Source: Burkholderia sp. Nafp2/4-1b (lineage in GTDB: Bacteria > Pseudomonadota > Gammaproteobacteria > Burkholderiales > Burkholderiaceae). Taken from it: 64,000 nucleotides of DNA. Positions 53,770 to 63,737 of this stretch are shown here, in pieces. Location of the stretch: positions 186,001-250,000 of the forward strand of contig NZ_ML058608.1 of the NCBI RefSeq assembly GCF_003635165.1, in the 5' to 3' direction. Position 1 is the stretch's first letter, and each line of letters begins with the position of its first letter. The position numbers were made by a program, and so were the translations under genes. The notes under the pieces are model-generated. The model did no database searches. It was not told the DNA's origin and saw only the letters and a list, made by a program, of their open reading frames with translations.

Positions 53770-54515
53770 GCGGCCTGCCGATCGCAACCAATCGCTACTT
53801 CGACAACCACTTCGAACGCCCCGGCGTGAAGCTGCTGCCGAACGAGTTCTACACGACGTCCGAGGACATGGTGCTGATGACCGTGCTCGGCTCGTGCGTC
53901 GCCGCGTGCCTGCACGACCCGTTCGCGGGCATCGGTGGGATGAATCACTTCATGCTGCCCGACGACGGCGCCGATGCCGGCGCGGCCGCGTCGGATTCGA
54001 TGCGCTACGGTGCGTACGCGATGGAAGTGCTGATCAACGAATTGATCAAGGCCGGCGGGCGCCGCGAGCGCATCGAGGCCAAGGTATTCGGCGGCGCGGC
54101 CGTGCTGGCGGGGATGACGACGATCAACATCGGCGATCGCAATGCCGATTTCGTGCGCCGCTATCTGGCGCTGGAGCGCATCCGCATCACGGCTGAGGAT
54201 TTACAGGGCGTGCATCCGCGCAAGGTCGCGTTCATGCCGCGCACCGGCCGCGCGATGGTGAAGAAGCTGCGGCTGCAGGTGCCGGGCGTGACCGAGCGCG
54301 AAGCCGCGCTGGCCCGCGAGGCCGACCGCGTGCGCGCGTTGCGGCAGCGTGCGCACGTCGAGCTGTTCTCGGCGCAGCGGCCGGCCGCAGCGCCGCCGCC
54401 CGCGCGTCCGCGCATCGAGCTGTTCGGTGCGCGCGGCGGCGCCGGCTCGGCGGCGACGAATACGAAGACCGGCAGCGCGTATGCGGCCAACCTTTCGAGA
54501 AAGCAGGAGGCATGA
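53766..54515 (+). CDS. cheD: Chemoreceptor glutamine deamidase CheD
   Basis: 249-residue protein starting [20 protein letters not shown]. The catalytic Cys lies in [26 protein letters not shown], with the family His in the same segment (GGMNHFML) and a Thr-type residue downstream. It deamidates receptor glutamines to methylatable glutamates. A variable C-terminal tail of about 60 residues follows. ATGA overlaps on both sides couple it to cheR and cheB. Confidence 0.96.
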   Translation: MSGLPIATNRYFDNHFERPGVKLLPNEFYTTSEDMVLMTVLGSCVAACLHDPFAGIGGMNHFMLPDDGADAGAAASDSMRYGAYAMEVLINELIKAGGRRERIEAKVFGGAAVLAGMTTINIGDRNADFVRRYLALERIRITAEDLQGVHPRKVAFMPRTGRAMVKKLRLQVPGVTEREAALAREADRVRALRQRAHVELFSAQRPAAAPPPARPRIELFGARGGAGSAATNTKTGSAYAANLSRKQEA

Positions 54516-55606
54516 CCGCAGTGCAGAAGATCAAAGTGTTGTGCGTCGACGATTCGGCGCTGATTCGCAGCCTGATGACGGAGATCATCAACAGCCAGCC
54601 CGACATGGAGGTGTGCGCGACCGCACCCGATCCGCTCGTCGCGCGCGAGCTCATCAAGCAGCACAACCCGGACGTCCTGACGCTGGACGTCGAAATGCCG
54701 CGCATGGACGGGCTCGACTTCCTCGAGAAGCTGATGCGCCTGCGGCCGATGCCGGTCGTGATGGTGTCGTCGCTGACCGAGCGCGGTTCCGAGATCACGC
54801 TGCGCGCGCTCGAGCTCGGCGCGGTGGACTTCGTGACGAAGCCGCGCGTCGGGATTCGCGACGGCATGCTCGATTACGCGGAAAAGCTCGCGGACAAGAT
54901 CCGCGCGGCATCGCGCGCCCGCGTGCGCCAGGCGCCGCAGCCTCAGGCTGCCGCCGCCCGCGCGGCGAGCGGCCAGCCGGCCGCGCCGATGATCAACAAC
55001 CCGCTCGTCAGTACCGAGAAGCTGATCATCATCGGCGCATCGACGGGCGGCACCGAGGCGATCCGCGAAGTGCTGACGCCGCTGCCGCCGGATGCGCCAG
55101 CGGTGCTGATCGCGCAACACATGCCGCCCGGCTTCACGAAGTCGTTCGCGCAGCGGTTGAACGGCCTGTGCCGGATCGCGGTGAAGGAAGCCGAGCACGG
55201 CGAGCGCGTGCTGCCGGGCCATGCGTACATCGCGCCGGGCCATGCCCACCTGTTGCTCGCACGCAGCGGCGCGAACTACATCGCGCAGCTGTCCGACGAG
55301 CCGCCGGTGAACCGGCACCGGCCGTCGGTCGACGTGCTGTTCCGCTCGGCGGCGCAGCACGCGGGCAAGAACGCGATCGGCGTGATCCTCACCGGGATGG
55401 GGCGCGACGGCGCGGCCGGCCTGCTCGACATGAAGCGCGCGGGCGCCCACACGTTCGCGCAGGACGAGGCGAGCTGCATCGTGTTCGGGATGCCGCGCGA
55501 GGCGATCGCGCTCGGCGGCGCGGACGAGATCGCGCCGCTCGCGGAGATGAGCCGGCGCGTGATGGCGCGCCTGGCGACGATGGGCGACCGCGTGCAGCGC
55601 GTCTGA
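54512..55606 (+). CDS. cheB: Chemotaxis response regulator methylesterase CheB
   Basis: 364-residue protein with an N-terminal receiver (Asp59 in [13 protein letters not shown]) and a C-terminal methylesterase. The catalytic Ser is in [11 protein letters not shown], His in [10 protein letters not shown] and Asp in [12 protein letters not shown]. It demethylates receptors when phosphorylated by CheA. ATGA overlap with cheD. Confidence 0.97.
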   Translation: MTAVQKIKVLCVDDSALIRSLMTEIINSQPDMEVCATAPDPLVARELIKQHNPDVLTLDVEMPRMDGLDFLEKLMRLRPMPVVMVSSLTERGSEITLRALELGAVDFVTKPRVGIRDGMLDYAEKLADKIRAASRARVRQAPQPQAAAARAASGQPAAPMINNPLVSTEKLIIIGASTGGTEAIREVLTPLPPDAPAVLIAQHMPPGFTKSFAQRLNGLCRIAVKEAEHGERVLPGHAYIAPGHAHLLLARSGANYIAQLSDEPPVNRHRPSVDVLFRSAAQHAGKNAIGVILTGMGRDGAAGLLDMKRAGAHTFAQDEASCIVFGMPREAIALGGADEIAPLAEMSRRVMARLATMGDRVQRV

Positions 55607-55670
55607 ATGAAAGGTCACGGGGCACGTGCGATGCGGGCCCCGACGGTAACGAATCTGCAAAGGAACGACG

Positions 55671-56066
55671 ATGGACAAGAGCATGAAAATCCTGGTGGTG
55701 GACGATTTCCCGACGATGCGCCGGATCGTCCGCAACCTGCTCAAGGAACTGGGCTACACGAACGTCGACGAAGCCGAGGACGGCGCGGCCGGCCTCGCGC
55801 GACTGCGCGGCGGCGGCTTCGATTTCGTGATTTCCGACTGGAACATGCCGAACCTCGACGGCCTCGCGATGCTGAAGGAAATCCGCGCGGACGCGACGCT
55901 CACGCATCTGCCGGTGCTGATGGTCACGGCCGAGTCGAAGAAGGAGAACATCATCGCGGCCGCGCAGGCGGGCGCGAGCGGCTATGTCGTGAAGCCGTTC
56001 ACGGCCGCGACGCTCGATGAGAAGCTGAACAAGATCATCGACAAGATGGTCAAGGCCGGGAGCTGA
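55671..56066 (+). CDS. cheY: Chemotaxis response regulator CheY (motor-binding copy)
   Basis: 131-residue receiver starting [20 protein letters not shown], closely like E. coli CheY. Acidic pair Asp11-Asp12, phospho-acceptor Asp56 (in [12 protein letters not shown]), Thr in MVTAESK and Lys in VVKPF. The DWNMPNLDG signature and its position 2 bp before cheZ make it the FliM-binding regulator dephosphorylated by CheZ. Confidence 0.96.
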   Translation: MDKSMKILVVDDFPTMRRIVRNLLKELGYTNVDEAEDGAAGLARLRGGGFDFVISDWNMPNLDGLAMLKEIRADATLTHLPVLMVTAESKKENIIAAAQAGASGYVVKPFTAATLDEKLNKIIDKMVKAGS

Positions 56067-56068
56067 AC

Positions 56069-56800
56069 GTGAACGAGCCGATCCATGCGGCGCTCACCGG
56101 CGCGGCGTTCAGCGCCGACGGCCATGCCGAAGGCGCCGATTACGCGAGCGACCGGATCCTCGCGCGCATTGGCCAGGTCACGCGGGCGCTGCGCGATTCG
56201 ATGCGCGAACTCGGGCTCGACAAGCACGTCGAGCGGGCGGCGGAAGCCGTGCCCGATGCACGCGACCGGCTGCGTTACGTCGCGACGATGACCGAGCAGG
56301 CGGCCGAGCGCGTGCTGAACGCGATCGAGATCGCGAAGCCGGTGCAGGAGCGGATCCAGAACGAGGCCGAGGCGCTCGACGCACGCTGGTCGCAGTGGTA
56401 CGCGGCGCCGATCGAGCACGCGGAAGTGCGCGAGCTGATGGGCGACACGCGCACGTTCCTGCACGCGCTGCCCGAAGCCACGGCCGCGACCAGCGCGCAG
56501 CTGCTCGAGATCATGCTCGCGCAGGATTTCCAGGATCTGACCGGGCAGGTGATCAAGAAGATCATGGACATGGTCTACCTGATCGAGCAGCAACTGCTCA
56601 CCGTGCTGGTCGAGAACATCGCACCCGAGCGGCGCGAGCAGTTCGCGGCGACTGCCGCCGCGCTCGCGGCCGAGCAGATCAGCGCGACCGGCAGCCCCGA
56701 GTCGCTGCTGAACGGGCCGCAGATCGCGCCGGAAGGCAAGTCCGACGTCGTGCAGGATCAGGGGCAGGTCGACGATCTGCTCGCGAGCCTCGGCTTCTGA
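56069..56800 (+). CDS. cheZ: CheY-P phosphatase CheZ
   Basis: 243-residue helical protein with a GTG start. The active site lies in EIMLAQDFQDLTGQVIKKI, with the catalytic Gln in QDFQDLTGQ. The C-terminus DQGQVDDLLASLGF is the CheY-binding peptide known from enteric CheZ (ends in DDLLxSLGF). It terminates the motor signal. Last gene of the che operon. Confidence 0.97.
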   Translation: MNEPIHAALTGAAFSADGHAEGADYASDRILARIGQVTRALRDSMRELGLDKHVERAAEAVPDARDRLRYVATMTEQAAERVLNAIEIAKPVQERIQNEAEALDARWSQWYAAPIEHAEVRELMGDTRTFLHALPEATAATSAQLLEIMLAQDFQDLTGQVIKKIMDMVYLIEQQLLTVLVENIAPERREQFAATAAALAAEQISATGSPESLLNGPQIAPEGKSDVVQDQGQVDDLLASLGF

Positions 56801-57105
56801 CGCAGGCCGTTTTCTGACCCAGGTCGTGTGCACCGCAGCGTATCGGCGCCGCTCCCCGTAGCGGAGCGGCCCGATGCACATGGCTCGCGCCATGTTTCTC
56901 CCCCGCCGCGCCGGCGGCGCGCGGCGCCGCACGCCATGCTGCGTCGCGTCATGCCGTGACGAATTGACACTCCGCCACACTCCGCAGGCATACTACGCGT
57001 CAGCAGCAACGAAGCGTCATTCTGAAGACTTTCATTTGTTGACGGGCGGCGCCGGATCTGATGGGAGCCGCGCCTGGCAACGAAGCCAGTCCCTTGGGGG
57101 GGAAC
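56801..57105. other. End of the che operon
   Basis: 305 bp with no supported gene. A large imperfect hairpin has a perfect core GCCGCTCC / GGAGCGGC (56848-56870) and outer arms TGTGCA / TGCACA. It has no T run and could stabilise or end the che transcript. Confidence 0.5.
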
Positions 57106-57621
57106 GTGAAGCTGAAACGCTTGGGCTGGGCCGCCGCGCACGCGACGGCCGCAATGGGTGTGCTGTGGAGCGTCCACGCACACGCCGAACTGGGCGGCGC
57201 ACCGATGTCGCCGCCTGCGGACGATCACGCCGCCACCGTGCGCGCGATGCAGCGCGCGATGCGCTCGGCCGACGGCGCGCAGGCGAACGCGCAGGCGAAC
57301 ACCGCCGCCTACACCGTCCGCGAGATCACACTCGGGTCGGGCACCGTCATCCACGAATACACGACCGCCTCCGGCACCGTGTTCGGCCTCGCGTGGCGCG
57401 GGCCGAGCATGCCGGACCTGGCGTCGCTGCTCGGCAGCTATTTCCCGCAGTACACCGCCGGTGTCCAGGCCGCGCATGCGGCGCGCGGCTGGCGCGCGCC
57501 CGTGTCCGTCGATACGACGGGCCTGGTGATCCGCACCGGCGGCCACATGGGCGCGTTCGCGGGGCAGGCATGGCTGCCGGCCGCGCTGCCGGCCGGCGTG
57601 ACCGGCACCGACATCCAGTGA
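57106..57621 (+). CDS. DUF2844 domain protein, exported
   Basis: 171-residue protein. A GTG start at 57106 with GGGGGG just upstream gives MKLKRLGWAAAHATAAMGVL, a signal peptide likely cut after HAHA; a start at 57061 would put a charged stretch in front of it. The mature part (ITLGSGTVIHEYTTASGTVF, GLAWRGPSMPDLASLLGSYF) fits DUF2844, a family of unknown function found in Burkholderia beside DUF3443. The next gene is DUF3443, 16 bp away. Confidence 0.78.
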   Translation: MKLKRLGWAAAHATAAMGVLWSVHAHAELGGAPMSPPADDHAATVRAMQRAMRSADGAQANAQANTAAYTVREITLGSGTVIHEYTTASGTVFGLAWRGPSMPDLASLLGSYFPQYTAGVQAAHAARGWRAPVSVDTTGLVIRTGGHMGAFAGQAWLPAALPAGVTGTDIQ

Positions 57622-57637
57622 CAGCGGGAGAGCGATC

Positions 57638-58879
57638 TTGAACATTCCTCGTACCTTCAAGCGCTGGCTCGGCCTGCTGGGCCTGGCGGCTGCCACGGTG
57701 CTGCTCGTGACCGCATGCGGCGGCGGCGATGACAATGGCGGCGGCGGCAGCAGCGGCGGCGGCTCCAGCCTGTCGGACGGCAATACCGCGAACACGGCCG
57801 TGATCACGGTCGGCACCGGTGTCGCGCACGTGATCAACATCCCGACCGTCAACGTGAAGATCTGCGCGCCCGGCACGTCGAACTGCCAGATCGTCAACAA
57901 CGTGTTGGTCGACACCGCGTCGTACGGGCTGCGGCTCGTCGGCAGCGCCGTGTCGGGCGTGCTGAACAACCTGCCGCAGGTGACGAGCGGCGGCGCGCCG
58001 GTCGCCGAGTGCGGCAAGTTCGTGACGAGCTACACGTGGGGCACGGTGCGCACCGTCGACCTGTCGATCGGCACCGAGCAGGCGAGCGGGCTGCCGGTGC
58101 AGATCATCGGCGACCTCGGCACGACCAACGTGCCGAGCTCGTGCACGAACGGCGGCACGTCGGCCAACACGGCGAGTGATCTCGGCGCGAACGGCATCCT
58201 CGGCATCGGGCCGGCGCCGGTCGATTGCGGCACGAATTGCGCGACGTTGACGTCGGCGACGTACAACAACTACTACGCGTGCCCGAACGGCAACTCGAGC
58301 TGCACGGTGACGCTGGTGCCGGTGGCGCAGCAGGTGGCCAACCCCGTCCACCGCTTCGCGACCGACAACAACGGCGTGATCGTGCAGATGCCGAACATCT
58401 CGAACAACGGGCAGGCCAGCGCGACGGGCCTGCTGACGTTCGGGATCGGTACGCAGGGCAACAACGCGCTGGGCGCGTCGACGGTGCTGACGTCGACGAC
58501 GACGGGCGACGTCAGCGCGACGTTCCTCGGCGGCAACGTGACCGCGTTCTTCGATACCGGCTCGAATGCGTATTTCTTCAACGATTCGTCGCAGAAGATC
58601 TGCACGACCAACACGCAGTTCTACTGCCCGGCGTCGTCGACCACCTATACGGCGACGCTGACCGGCCAGAACGGCACGACGGGCGGCGTGTCGATGCCGG
58701 TCGTGAACGCCGATGCGGTGTTTGCGAACTCGTCGACGTTCGCGTTCAACGACATCGCCGGTCCATTTGGCGCCGCGGGCTGGCTCGATCTGGGTCTGCC
58801 GCACTTCTACGGCAAGACGATCTACTTCGGAATGGACAAGACGTCGAGCGGCGGCGCGAAGCCTTACGTCGCGTTCTGA
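57638..58879 (+). CDS. DUF3443 domain lipoprotein
   Basis: 413-residue protein with a TTG start (GGGAGA upstream). N-terminus MNIPRTFKRWLGLLGLAAAT followed by a lipobox LLVTACGG, so probably an outer-membrane or periplasmic lipoprotein. A Gly/Ser-rich linker leads into the large domain with NVLVDTASYGLRLVGSAVSG and FFDTGSNAYFFND, two D-T-A/G-S motifs that look like the two halves of an aspartic-protease-type fold. Function unknown; a peptidase reading is inference only. Confidence 0.78.
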   Translation: MNIPRTFKRWLGLLGLAAATVLLVTACGGGDDNGGGGSSGGGSSLSDGNTANTAVITVGTGVAHVINIPTVNVKICAPGTSNCQIVNNVLVDTASYGLRLVGSAVSGVLNNLPQVTSGGAPVAECGKFVTSYTWGTVRTVDLSIGTEQASGLPVQIIGDLGTTNVPSSCTNGGTSANTASDLGANGILGIGPAPVDCGTNCATLTSATYNNYYACPNGNSSCTVTLVPVAQQVANPVHRFATDNNGVIVQMPNISNNGQASATGLLTFGIGTQGNNALGASTVLTSTTTGDVSATFLGGNVTAFFDTGSNAYFFNDSSQKICTTNTQFYCPASSTTYTATLTGQNGTTGGVSMPVVNADAVFANSSTFAFNDIAGPFGAAGWLDLGLPHFYGKTIYFGMDKTSSGGAKPYVAF

Positions 58880-58916
58880 GCGCGCACCGAAACGGCAGTA
58901 GCAGAAGGGGGGCGCC

Positions 58917-59414
58917 ATGAACCAGCGTATCCAACGCATCACGCCGTTTCTGTGGTTCGACCATGACGCGGAGGCGGCCGCCGATTTCTACGTGTCGGTG
59001 TTCGACGATTCGCGCATCCTGCACGTCGCCCGCTACGGCAAGTCGGGTGCGCAGGCGTCCGGGCAGGCCGAGGGCGCGGTGATGACCGTATCGTTCGAAC
59101 TGGACGGGCAGGCGTTTCTCGCGCTGAACGGCGGCCCGGCGTTTCCGCTCACGCCGGCCGTGTCGTTCGTCGTCAATTGCCGCGACCAGCGCGAGATCGA
59201 CCGCTACTGGGCGGCGCTCGCCGACGGCGGCGACGAACGCGCGCAGCAGTGCGGCTGGCTGCGCGACCGCTTCGGCGTGTCGTGGCAGGTGGTGCCCGTG
59301 CAGATGACTGAACTGATGGCGGGCGATCCGGTGCGTGCCGAGCGCGTGATGGCGGAGGTGCTGAAGATGAAGAAGCTCGATCTCGACGCGCTGCAGCACG
59401 CGGCGGCCGGCTAG
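58917..59414 (+). CDS. VOC-superfamily protein, PhnB-like
   Basis: 165-residue protein starting MNQRIQRITPFLWFDHDAEA. The pattern FLWFDHDAEAAADFYVSVF, FELDGQAFLALNGGP and DRYWAALADGGDERAQQCGWLRDRFGVSWQ is that of the 3-demethylubiquinone-methyltransferase/PhnB group of vicinal-oxygen-chelate proteins. Some bind metal; the biological role is not known. No motility link. Confidence 0.88.
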   Translation: MNQRIQRITPFLWFDHDAEAAADFYVSVFDDSRILHVARYGKSGAQASGQAEGAVMTVSFELDGQAFLALNGGPAFPLTPAVSFVVNCRDQREIDRYWAALADGGDERAQQCGWLRDRFGVSWQVVPVQMTELMAGDPVRAERVMAEVLKMKKLDLDALQHAAAG

Positions 59415-59775
59415 CGCGCTAACCGCGGCCGGGATGCGCGAATTCCGGCGGGCGCTTGTGTTGCCCGATGATATTCCCGGCCGGCCGGTAAATCGGCCGC
59501 CGAACCATCGATTCGATTATCGATCGCGACGCGTTTCATGCGCGTGTAATCAATTCGTGATTATCGGCTGTTATTTCTGCCAGCGCGTCGCGAATATAAA
59601 AATGACGTGACAGGACCATTACCGATACGGCATTCGCCCGCTGCAGCCTCCCCGGCTCGGCCACGGCGGGCGCGATGGCAACACGCGCGTGAAAAGAGAT
59701 GCAATGCGCCAAAATTCAAACTTATAATTCCCGCGTTGTTTCCGGGGTCGCCGATTTAAAACAAAGGGTAATAAG
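59415..59775. other. Intergenic region upstream of the DUF805 gene
   Basis: 361 bp, AT-richer than the flanks. A TATAAT (59723-59728) with TGCAAT 17 nt upstream (59700-59705) is a plausible sigma-70 promoter 48 bp before the next gene. Otherwise nothing recognisable. Confidence 0.5.
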
Positions 59776-60156
59776 ATGAATTTCACCGAAGCCGTTCGTT
59801 CCGTATTCAACCAGTATGCGAAATTCGACGGCCGCGCGCGCCGCGCCGAATACTGGTATTTCGCGCTGCTCACCGGCATCGTGTCGATCGCATGCCAGGT
59901 GCTCGCCGCGATCGGTCGCGATACCGGCGCGATTTCACTGCTGGTGCTGATCGTCGCGATGGTCGCGTCGCTCGCGCTGGTGCTGCCGAGTCTCGCGGTC
60001 ACCGTCCGTCGCCTGCACGATACGGGCCGCTCGGGCTGGTTCCTGCTGATCGCATTCATTCCGATCGTCGGCGGGATCCTGCTGCTCGTGTGGATGTGCT
60101 CGCGCGGCACCGACGGCCCGAACCGTTTCGGCACGGATCCGATTCCGGTCCTCTGA
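59776..60156 (+). CDS. DUF805 inner-membrane protein
   Basis: 126-residue protein starting MNFTEAVRSVFNQYAKFDGR with the family signature FDGRARRAEYWYFALLT, three predicted membrane helices and RRLHDTGRSGWF before the last helix. DUF805 proteins are small membrane proteins of unknown function. Own promoter, SD GGG 8 nt before ATG. Confidence 0.9.
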   Translation: MNFTEAVRSVFNQYAKFDGRARRAEYWYFALLTGIVSIACQVLAAIGRDTGAISLLVLIVAMVASLALVLPSLAVTVRRLHDTGRSGWFLLIAFIPIVGGILLLVWMCSRGTDGPNRFGTDPIPVL

Positions 60157-60438
60157 ACGCCGCCCGCCCCGACGCGCGACGCCGTCGCGTCGGGGTGGGC
60201 CGACGGTCGCTTCACGGCTGCCTTGCTTCGCCGCTTTCCCGCTCCCGCTCCCGCCGCCGCTCCCGAACGCGATTTCCATCGTCTCCCCGCGCGCCGCACG
60301 CGCTCGCCGCACCCGCTCGCCCGATTCCCCGAAATACCCCCCTTTCCCGGCTTTTCTCGACCGATCGCCGTTTGACCTGCGCATGAATAATCGGTGTCAC
60401 TGGAAAGCGGCATTTCGCCGTACCCGACTGGAGGCCCC

Positions 60439-61638
60439 GTGGCAGACGAGAGCGATCTCGACAGAACCGAAGCCGCCACTCCGAGGCGCCGCGAGAAGGC
60501 GCGCGAGGAGGGGCAGGTCGCGCGGTCGCGCGAGCTGGCTTCGTTCGCGCTGCTCGCGGCCGGGTTCTACGGCGCGTGGCTGCTCGCGGGTCCGTCGGGT
60601 GCCCATCTGCAGGCGATGCTGCGCGGCGCGTTCGCGTTCGACCGCGCGACCGCGTTCGACACACACCGGATGCTGTCGGCGGCCGGCAGCGCGAGCCTCG
60701 AAGGCTTCGCCGCGCTGCTGCCGATCCTCGCGCTCACCGGGCTGGCCGCGCTGCTCGCGCCGATGGCGCTCGGCGGCTGGCTGATCTCGCAGAAGACCTT
60801 CGAACTCAAGTTCGACCGCCTGAACCCGATCTCGGGCCTCGGCCGCATCTTCTCGATCCAGGGACCGATCCAGCTCGGCATGTCGCTCGCGAAGACGCTG
60901 GTCGTCGGCGGGATCGGCGGCATCGCGATCTGGCGCAGCAAGGACGAACTGCTCGGTCTCGCGACCCAGCCGCTCGGCTCCGCGCTCGCGGACGCGCTGC
61001 ACCTGGTCGCCGTGTGCTGCGGCACGACGGTCGCCGGGATGCTGGTGGTCGCCGCGCTCGACGTGCCTTACCAAATCTGGCAGTACAACAAGAAGTTGCG
61101 CATGACGAAGGAAGAAGTGAAGCGCGAGCATCGCGAGAACGAAGGCGATCCGCACGTGAAGGGCCGCATCCGCCAGCAGCAGCGCGCGATCGCGCGGCGC
61201 CGGATGATGGCCGCCGTGCCGAAGGCCGACGTGGTCGTCACGAACCCGACCCACTTCGCCGTCGCGCTGCAGTACACGGACGGCGAGATGCGCGCGCCGA
61301 AGGTCGTCGCGAAGGGCGTGAACCTCGTCGCCGCACGCATCCGCGAACTCGCGGCCGAGCACAACGTGCCGCTGCTCGAAGCGCCGCCGCTCGCGCGGGC
61401 GCTGTATCACAACGTCGAAATCGAACGCGAGATCCCGGGCTCGCTGTACTCGGCCGTCGCCGAAGTGCTCGCGTGGGTCTACCAGCTGCGGCGCTTCCGC
61501 GCCGAAGGCGGCGCGTTCCCGGCCGCGCCGGTCGATCTCGCCGTGCCGGCCGAACTCGACAAGGGGGCGTCGGTCCCCGCCGACGACGAGCGTGAAGAAG
61601 CCGAAGACACGCTCGGCAAGCAAGGAAACGCAGCATGA
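60439..61638 (+). CDS. flhB: Flagellar export protein FlhB
   Basis: 399-residue protein with a GTG start and GGAGG 4 nt upstream (a GTG 15 codons earlier is less like the family). N-terminus ADESDLDRTEAATPRRREKA, four membrane helices, and a cytoplasmic domain with the autocleavage motif NPTH at residues 269-272, the same numbers as in Salmonella. It switches export from hook to filament substrates. 4-bp overlap with flhA. Confidence 0.96.
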   Translation: MADESDLDRTEAATPRRREKAREEGQVARSRELASFALLAAGFYGAWLLAGPSGAHLQAMLRGAFAFDRATAFDTHRMLSAAGSASLEGFAALLPILALTGLAALLAPMALGGWLISQKTFELKFDRLNPISGLGRIFSIQGPIQLGMSLAKTLVVGGIGGIAIWRSKDELLGLATQPLGSALADALHLVAVCCGTTVAGMLVVAALDVPYQIWQYNKKLRMTKEEVKREHRENEGDPHVKGRIRQQQRAIARRRMMAAVPKADVVVTNPTHFAVALQYTDGEMRAPKVVAKGVNLVAARIRELAAEHNVPLLEAPPLARALYHNVEIEREIPGSLYSAVAEVLAWVYQLRRFRAEGGAFPAAPVDLAVPAELDKGASVPADDEREEAEDTLGKQGNAA

Positions 61639-63737
61639 GCACCCCGACCACCGGCCTGTTCGCGAAGCGCGCGAACCCGTTCGCGGGCACCAACCTGCGC
61701 GCGCTCGCGGGCCCGATCCTCATCTGCATGATCCTGGGGATGATGATCCTGCCGCTGCCGCCGCTGCTGCTGGATCTGCTGTTCACGTTCAACATCGCGC
61801 TGTCGGTGATGGTGCTGCTCGTCAGCATGTACACGATGAAGCCGCTCGACTTCGCGGCGTTCCCGAGCGTGCTGCTGTTCTCGACGCTGCTGCGCCTGTC
61901 GCTGAACGTCGCGTCGACGCGCGTCGTGCTGCTCGAAGGCCACACCGGCCCCGACGCGGCCGGCCAGGTGATCGAGGCGTTCGGCCACTTCCTCGTCGGC
62001 GGCAACTTCGCGGTCGGCATCATCGTGTTCGTGATCCTGATGATCATCAACTTCATGGTGATCACGAAGGGCGCGGGGCGGATCGCCGAAGTGTCCGCGC
62101 GCTTCACGCTCGACGCGATGCCCGGCAAGCAGATGGCGATCGACGCCGACCTGAACGCCGGCCTCATCAACGAAGAGCAGGCCCGCAAGCGGCGCCTGGC
62201 CGTATCGCAGGAAGCCGAGTTCTACGGGTCGATGGACGGCGCGTCGAAGTTCGTGCGCGGCGACGCGATCGCGGGCCTGATCATCATGGCGATCAACGTG
62301 ATCGGCGGGCTGATCGTCGGGATGGTCCAGCACGACATGAGCTTCGCCGCGGCCGGCACCAACTACACGCTGCTGACGATCGGCGACGGCCTCGTCGCGC
62401 AGATCCCGTCGCTGGTGATCTCGACCGCGGCCGGCGTGATCGTGTCGCGCGTCGCGACCGACGAGGACATCGGCACGCAGATCACCGGCCAGCTGTTCAC
62501 GAACCCGCGCGTGCTGACGATTACCGGCGCGATCATCGTGCTGATGGGGCTGATCCCGGGCATGCCGCACTTCGCGTTCCTCGCGCTTGGCGGCGGCGCG
62601 ATCTGGCTGGCCCGCACGCAGACGCGCCGCGCGGCCGCCCGCGTGGCAGCCGGCGACGTGACCGAGATCGCGCCGCCCGCCGCATTGCCGGGTGACAGCC
62701 ACGAGGCGACCTGGGACGACGTGCAGCTGATCGACCCGCTCGGCCTCGAGGTCGGCTACCGGCTGATTCCGCTCGTCGACAAGAACAGCGACGGCGAGCT
62801 GCTCAAGCGCATCAAGAGCATCCGCAAGAAATTCGCGCAGGAAATCGGCTTCCTGCCGCCGGTGATCCACATCCGCGACAACCTCGAGCTGCGGCCGAAC
62901 GCGTACCGGATCGCGCTGAAGGGCGTCGAGATCGGCGCGGGCGAAGTGTTCCCGGGCCAGTGGCTCGCGATCAACCCGGGCCAGGTGACGGCCGCGCTGC
63001 CGGGCGCCGCGACGCAGGATCCCGCGTTCGGGCTGCCGGCCGTATGGATCGACGTCGCGATGCGCGAGCAGGCGCAGGTGTACGGCTACACGGTCGTCGA
63101 TGCGAGCACGGTCGTCGCGACGCACCTGAACCATCTGGTCGTCCAGCACGCGGCCGAACTGCTCGGCCGCCAGGAAGTGCAGTCGCTCGTCGAGCGCACC
63201 GGCAAGGATGCGCCGTCGCTCGTCGAGGACCTCGTGCCGAAGACGATCTCGCTGACCACGCTGCAGAAAGTGCTGCAGAACCTGCTCGAGGAAGGCGTGC
63301 CGATCCGCGACATGCGCACGATCCTCGAGGCCGTGTCCGAACACGCGGGCCGCGGCGACGCGTACGAGATCACCGCCGCGGTGCGGCTGTCGCTCGGCCG
63401 CGCGATCACGCAGCAGTGGTATCCGGGCGCGGGCGAGATGCAGGTGATGGGTCTCGATTCGAATCTCGAGCGCGTGCTGTCGCAGGCGCTCGCCACCGGC
63501 GCGAACCCGGGCCTCGAGCCCGGCCTCGCGCACAACCTTCTGACCGGCACGCAACAGGCGATGCTGCGTCAACAGAATCTCGGGCTGCCGCCCGTGCTGC
63601 TGGTGCAGCACGCGCTGCGCGCGATGCTCGCGCGTTTCCTGCGCCGCAGCCTGCCGCAACTGAAAGTGCTGTCGTATGCCGAAGTGCCGGACACACGCAC
63701 GATCAAAGTCGTTAACGTCATCGGGGGTTCCGCTTGA
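61635..63737 (+). CDS. flhA: Flagellar export gate protein FlhA
   Basis: 700-residue membrane protein of the export gate. Eight N-terminal helices, the FHIPEP-type signature region (AGRIAEVSARFTLDAMPGKQ, MAIDADLNAGLI) in the large loop and a long cytoplasmic domain with VIHIRDNLELRPNAYRIALKG and LVEDLVPKTISL. It forms a nonamer and binds chaperone-substrate complexes. Overlaps flhB and flhF. Confidence 0.97.
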   Translation: MSTPTTGLFAKRANPFAGTNLRALAGPILICMILGMMILPLPPLLLDLLFTFNIALSVMVLLVSMYTMKPLDFAAFPSVLLFSTLLRLSLNVASTRVVLLEGHTGPDAAGQVIEAFGHFLVGGNFAVGIIVFVILMIINFMVITKGAGRIAEVSARFTLDAMPGKQMAIDADLNAGLINEEQARKRRLAVSQEAEFYGSMDGASKFVRGDAIAGLIIMAINVIGGLIVGMVQHDMSFAAAGTNYTLLTIGDGLVAQIPSLVISTAAGVIVSRVATDEDIGTQITGQLFTNPRVLTITGAIIVLMGLIPGMPHFAFLALGGGAIWLARTQTRRAAARVAAGDVTEIAPPAALPGDSHEATWDDVQLIDPLGLEVGYRLIPLVDKNSDGELLKRIKSIRKKFAQEIGFLPPVIHIRDNLELRPNAYRIALKGVEIGAGEVFPGQWLAINPGQVTAALPGAATQDPAFGLPAVWIDVAMREQAQVYGYTVVDASTVVATHLNHLVVQHAAELLGRQEVQSLVERTGKDAPSLVEDLVPKTISLTTLQKVLQNLLEEGVPIRDMRTILEAVSEHAGRGDAYEITAAVRLSLGRAITQQWYPGAGEMQVMGLDSNLERVLSQALATGANPGLEPGLAHNLLTGTQQAMLRQQNLGLPPVLLVQHALRAMLARFLRRSLPQLKVLSYAEVPDTRTIKVVNVIGGSA

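Noticed and set aside
50623-53787. Minus-strand frame of about 1050 codons opposite the receptor and cheR
   Set aside because: Same reason: antisense shadow of real genes, low-complexity product.
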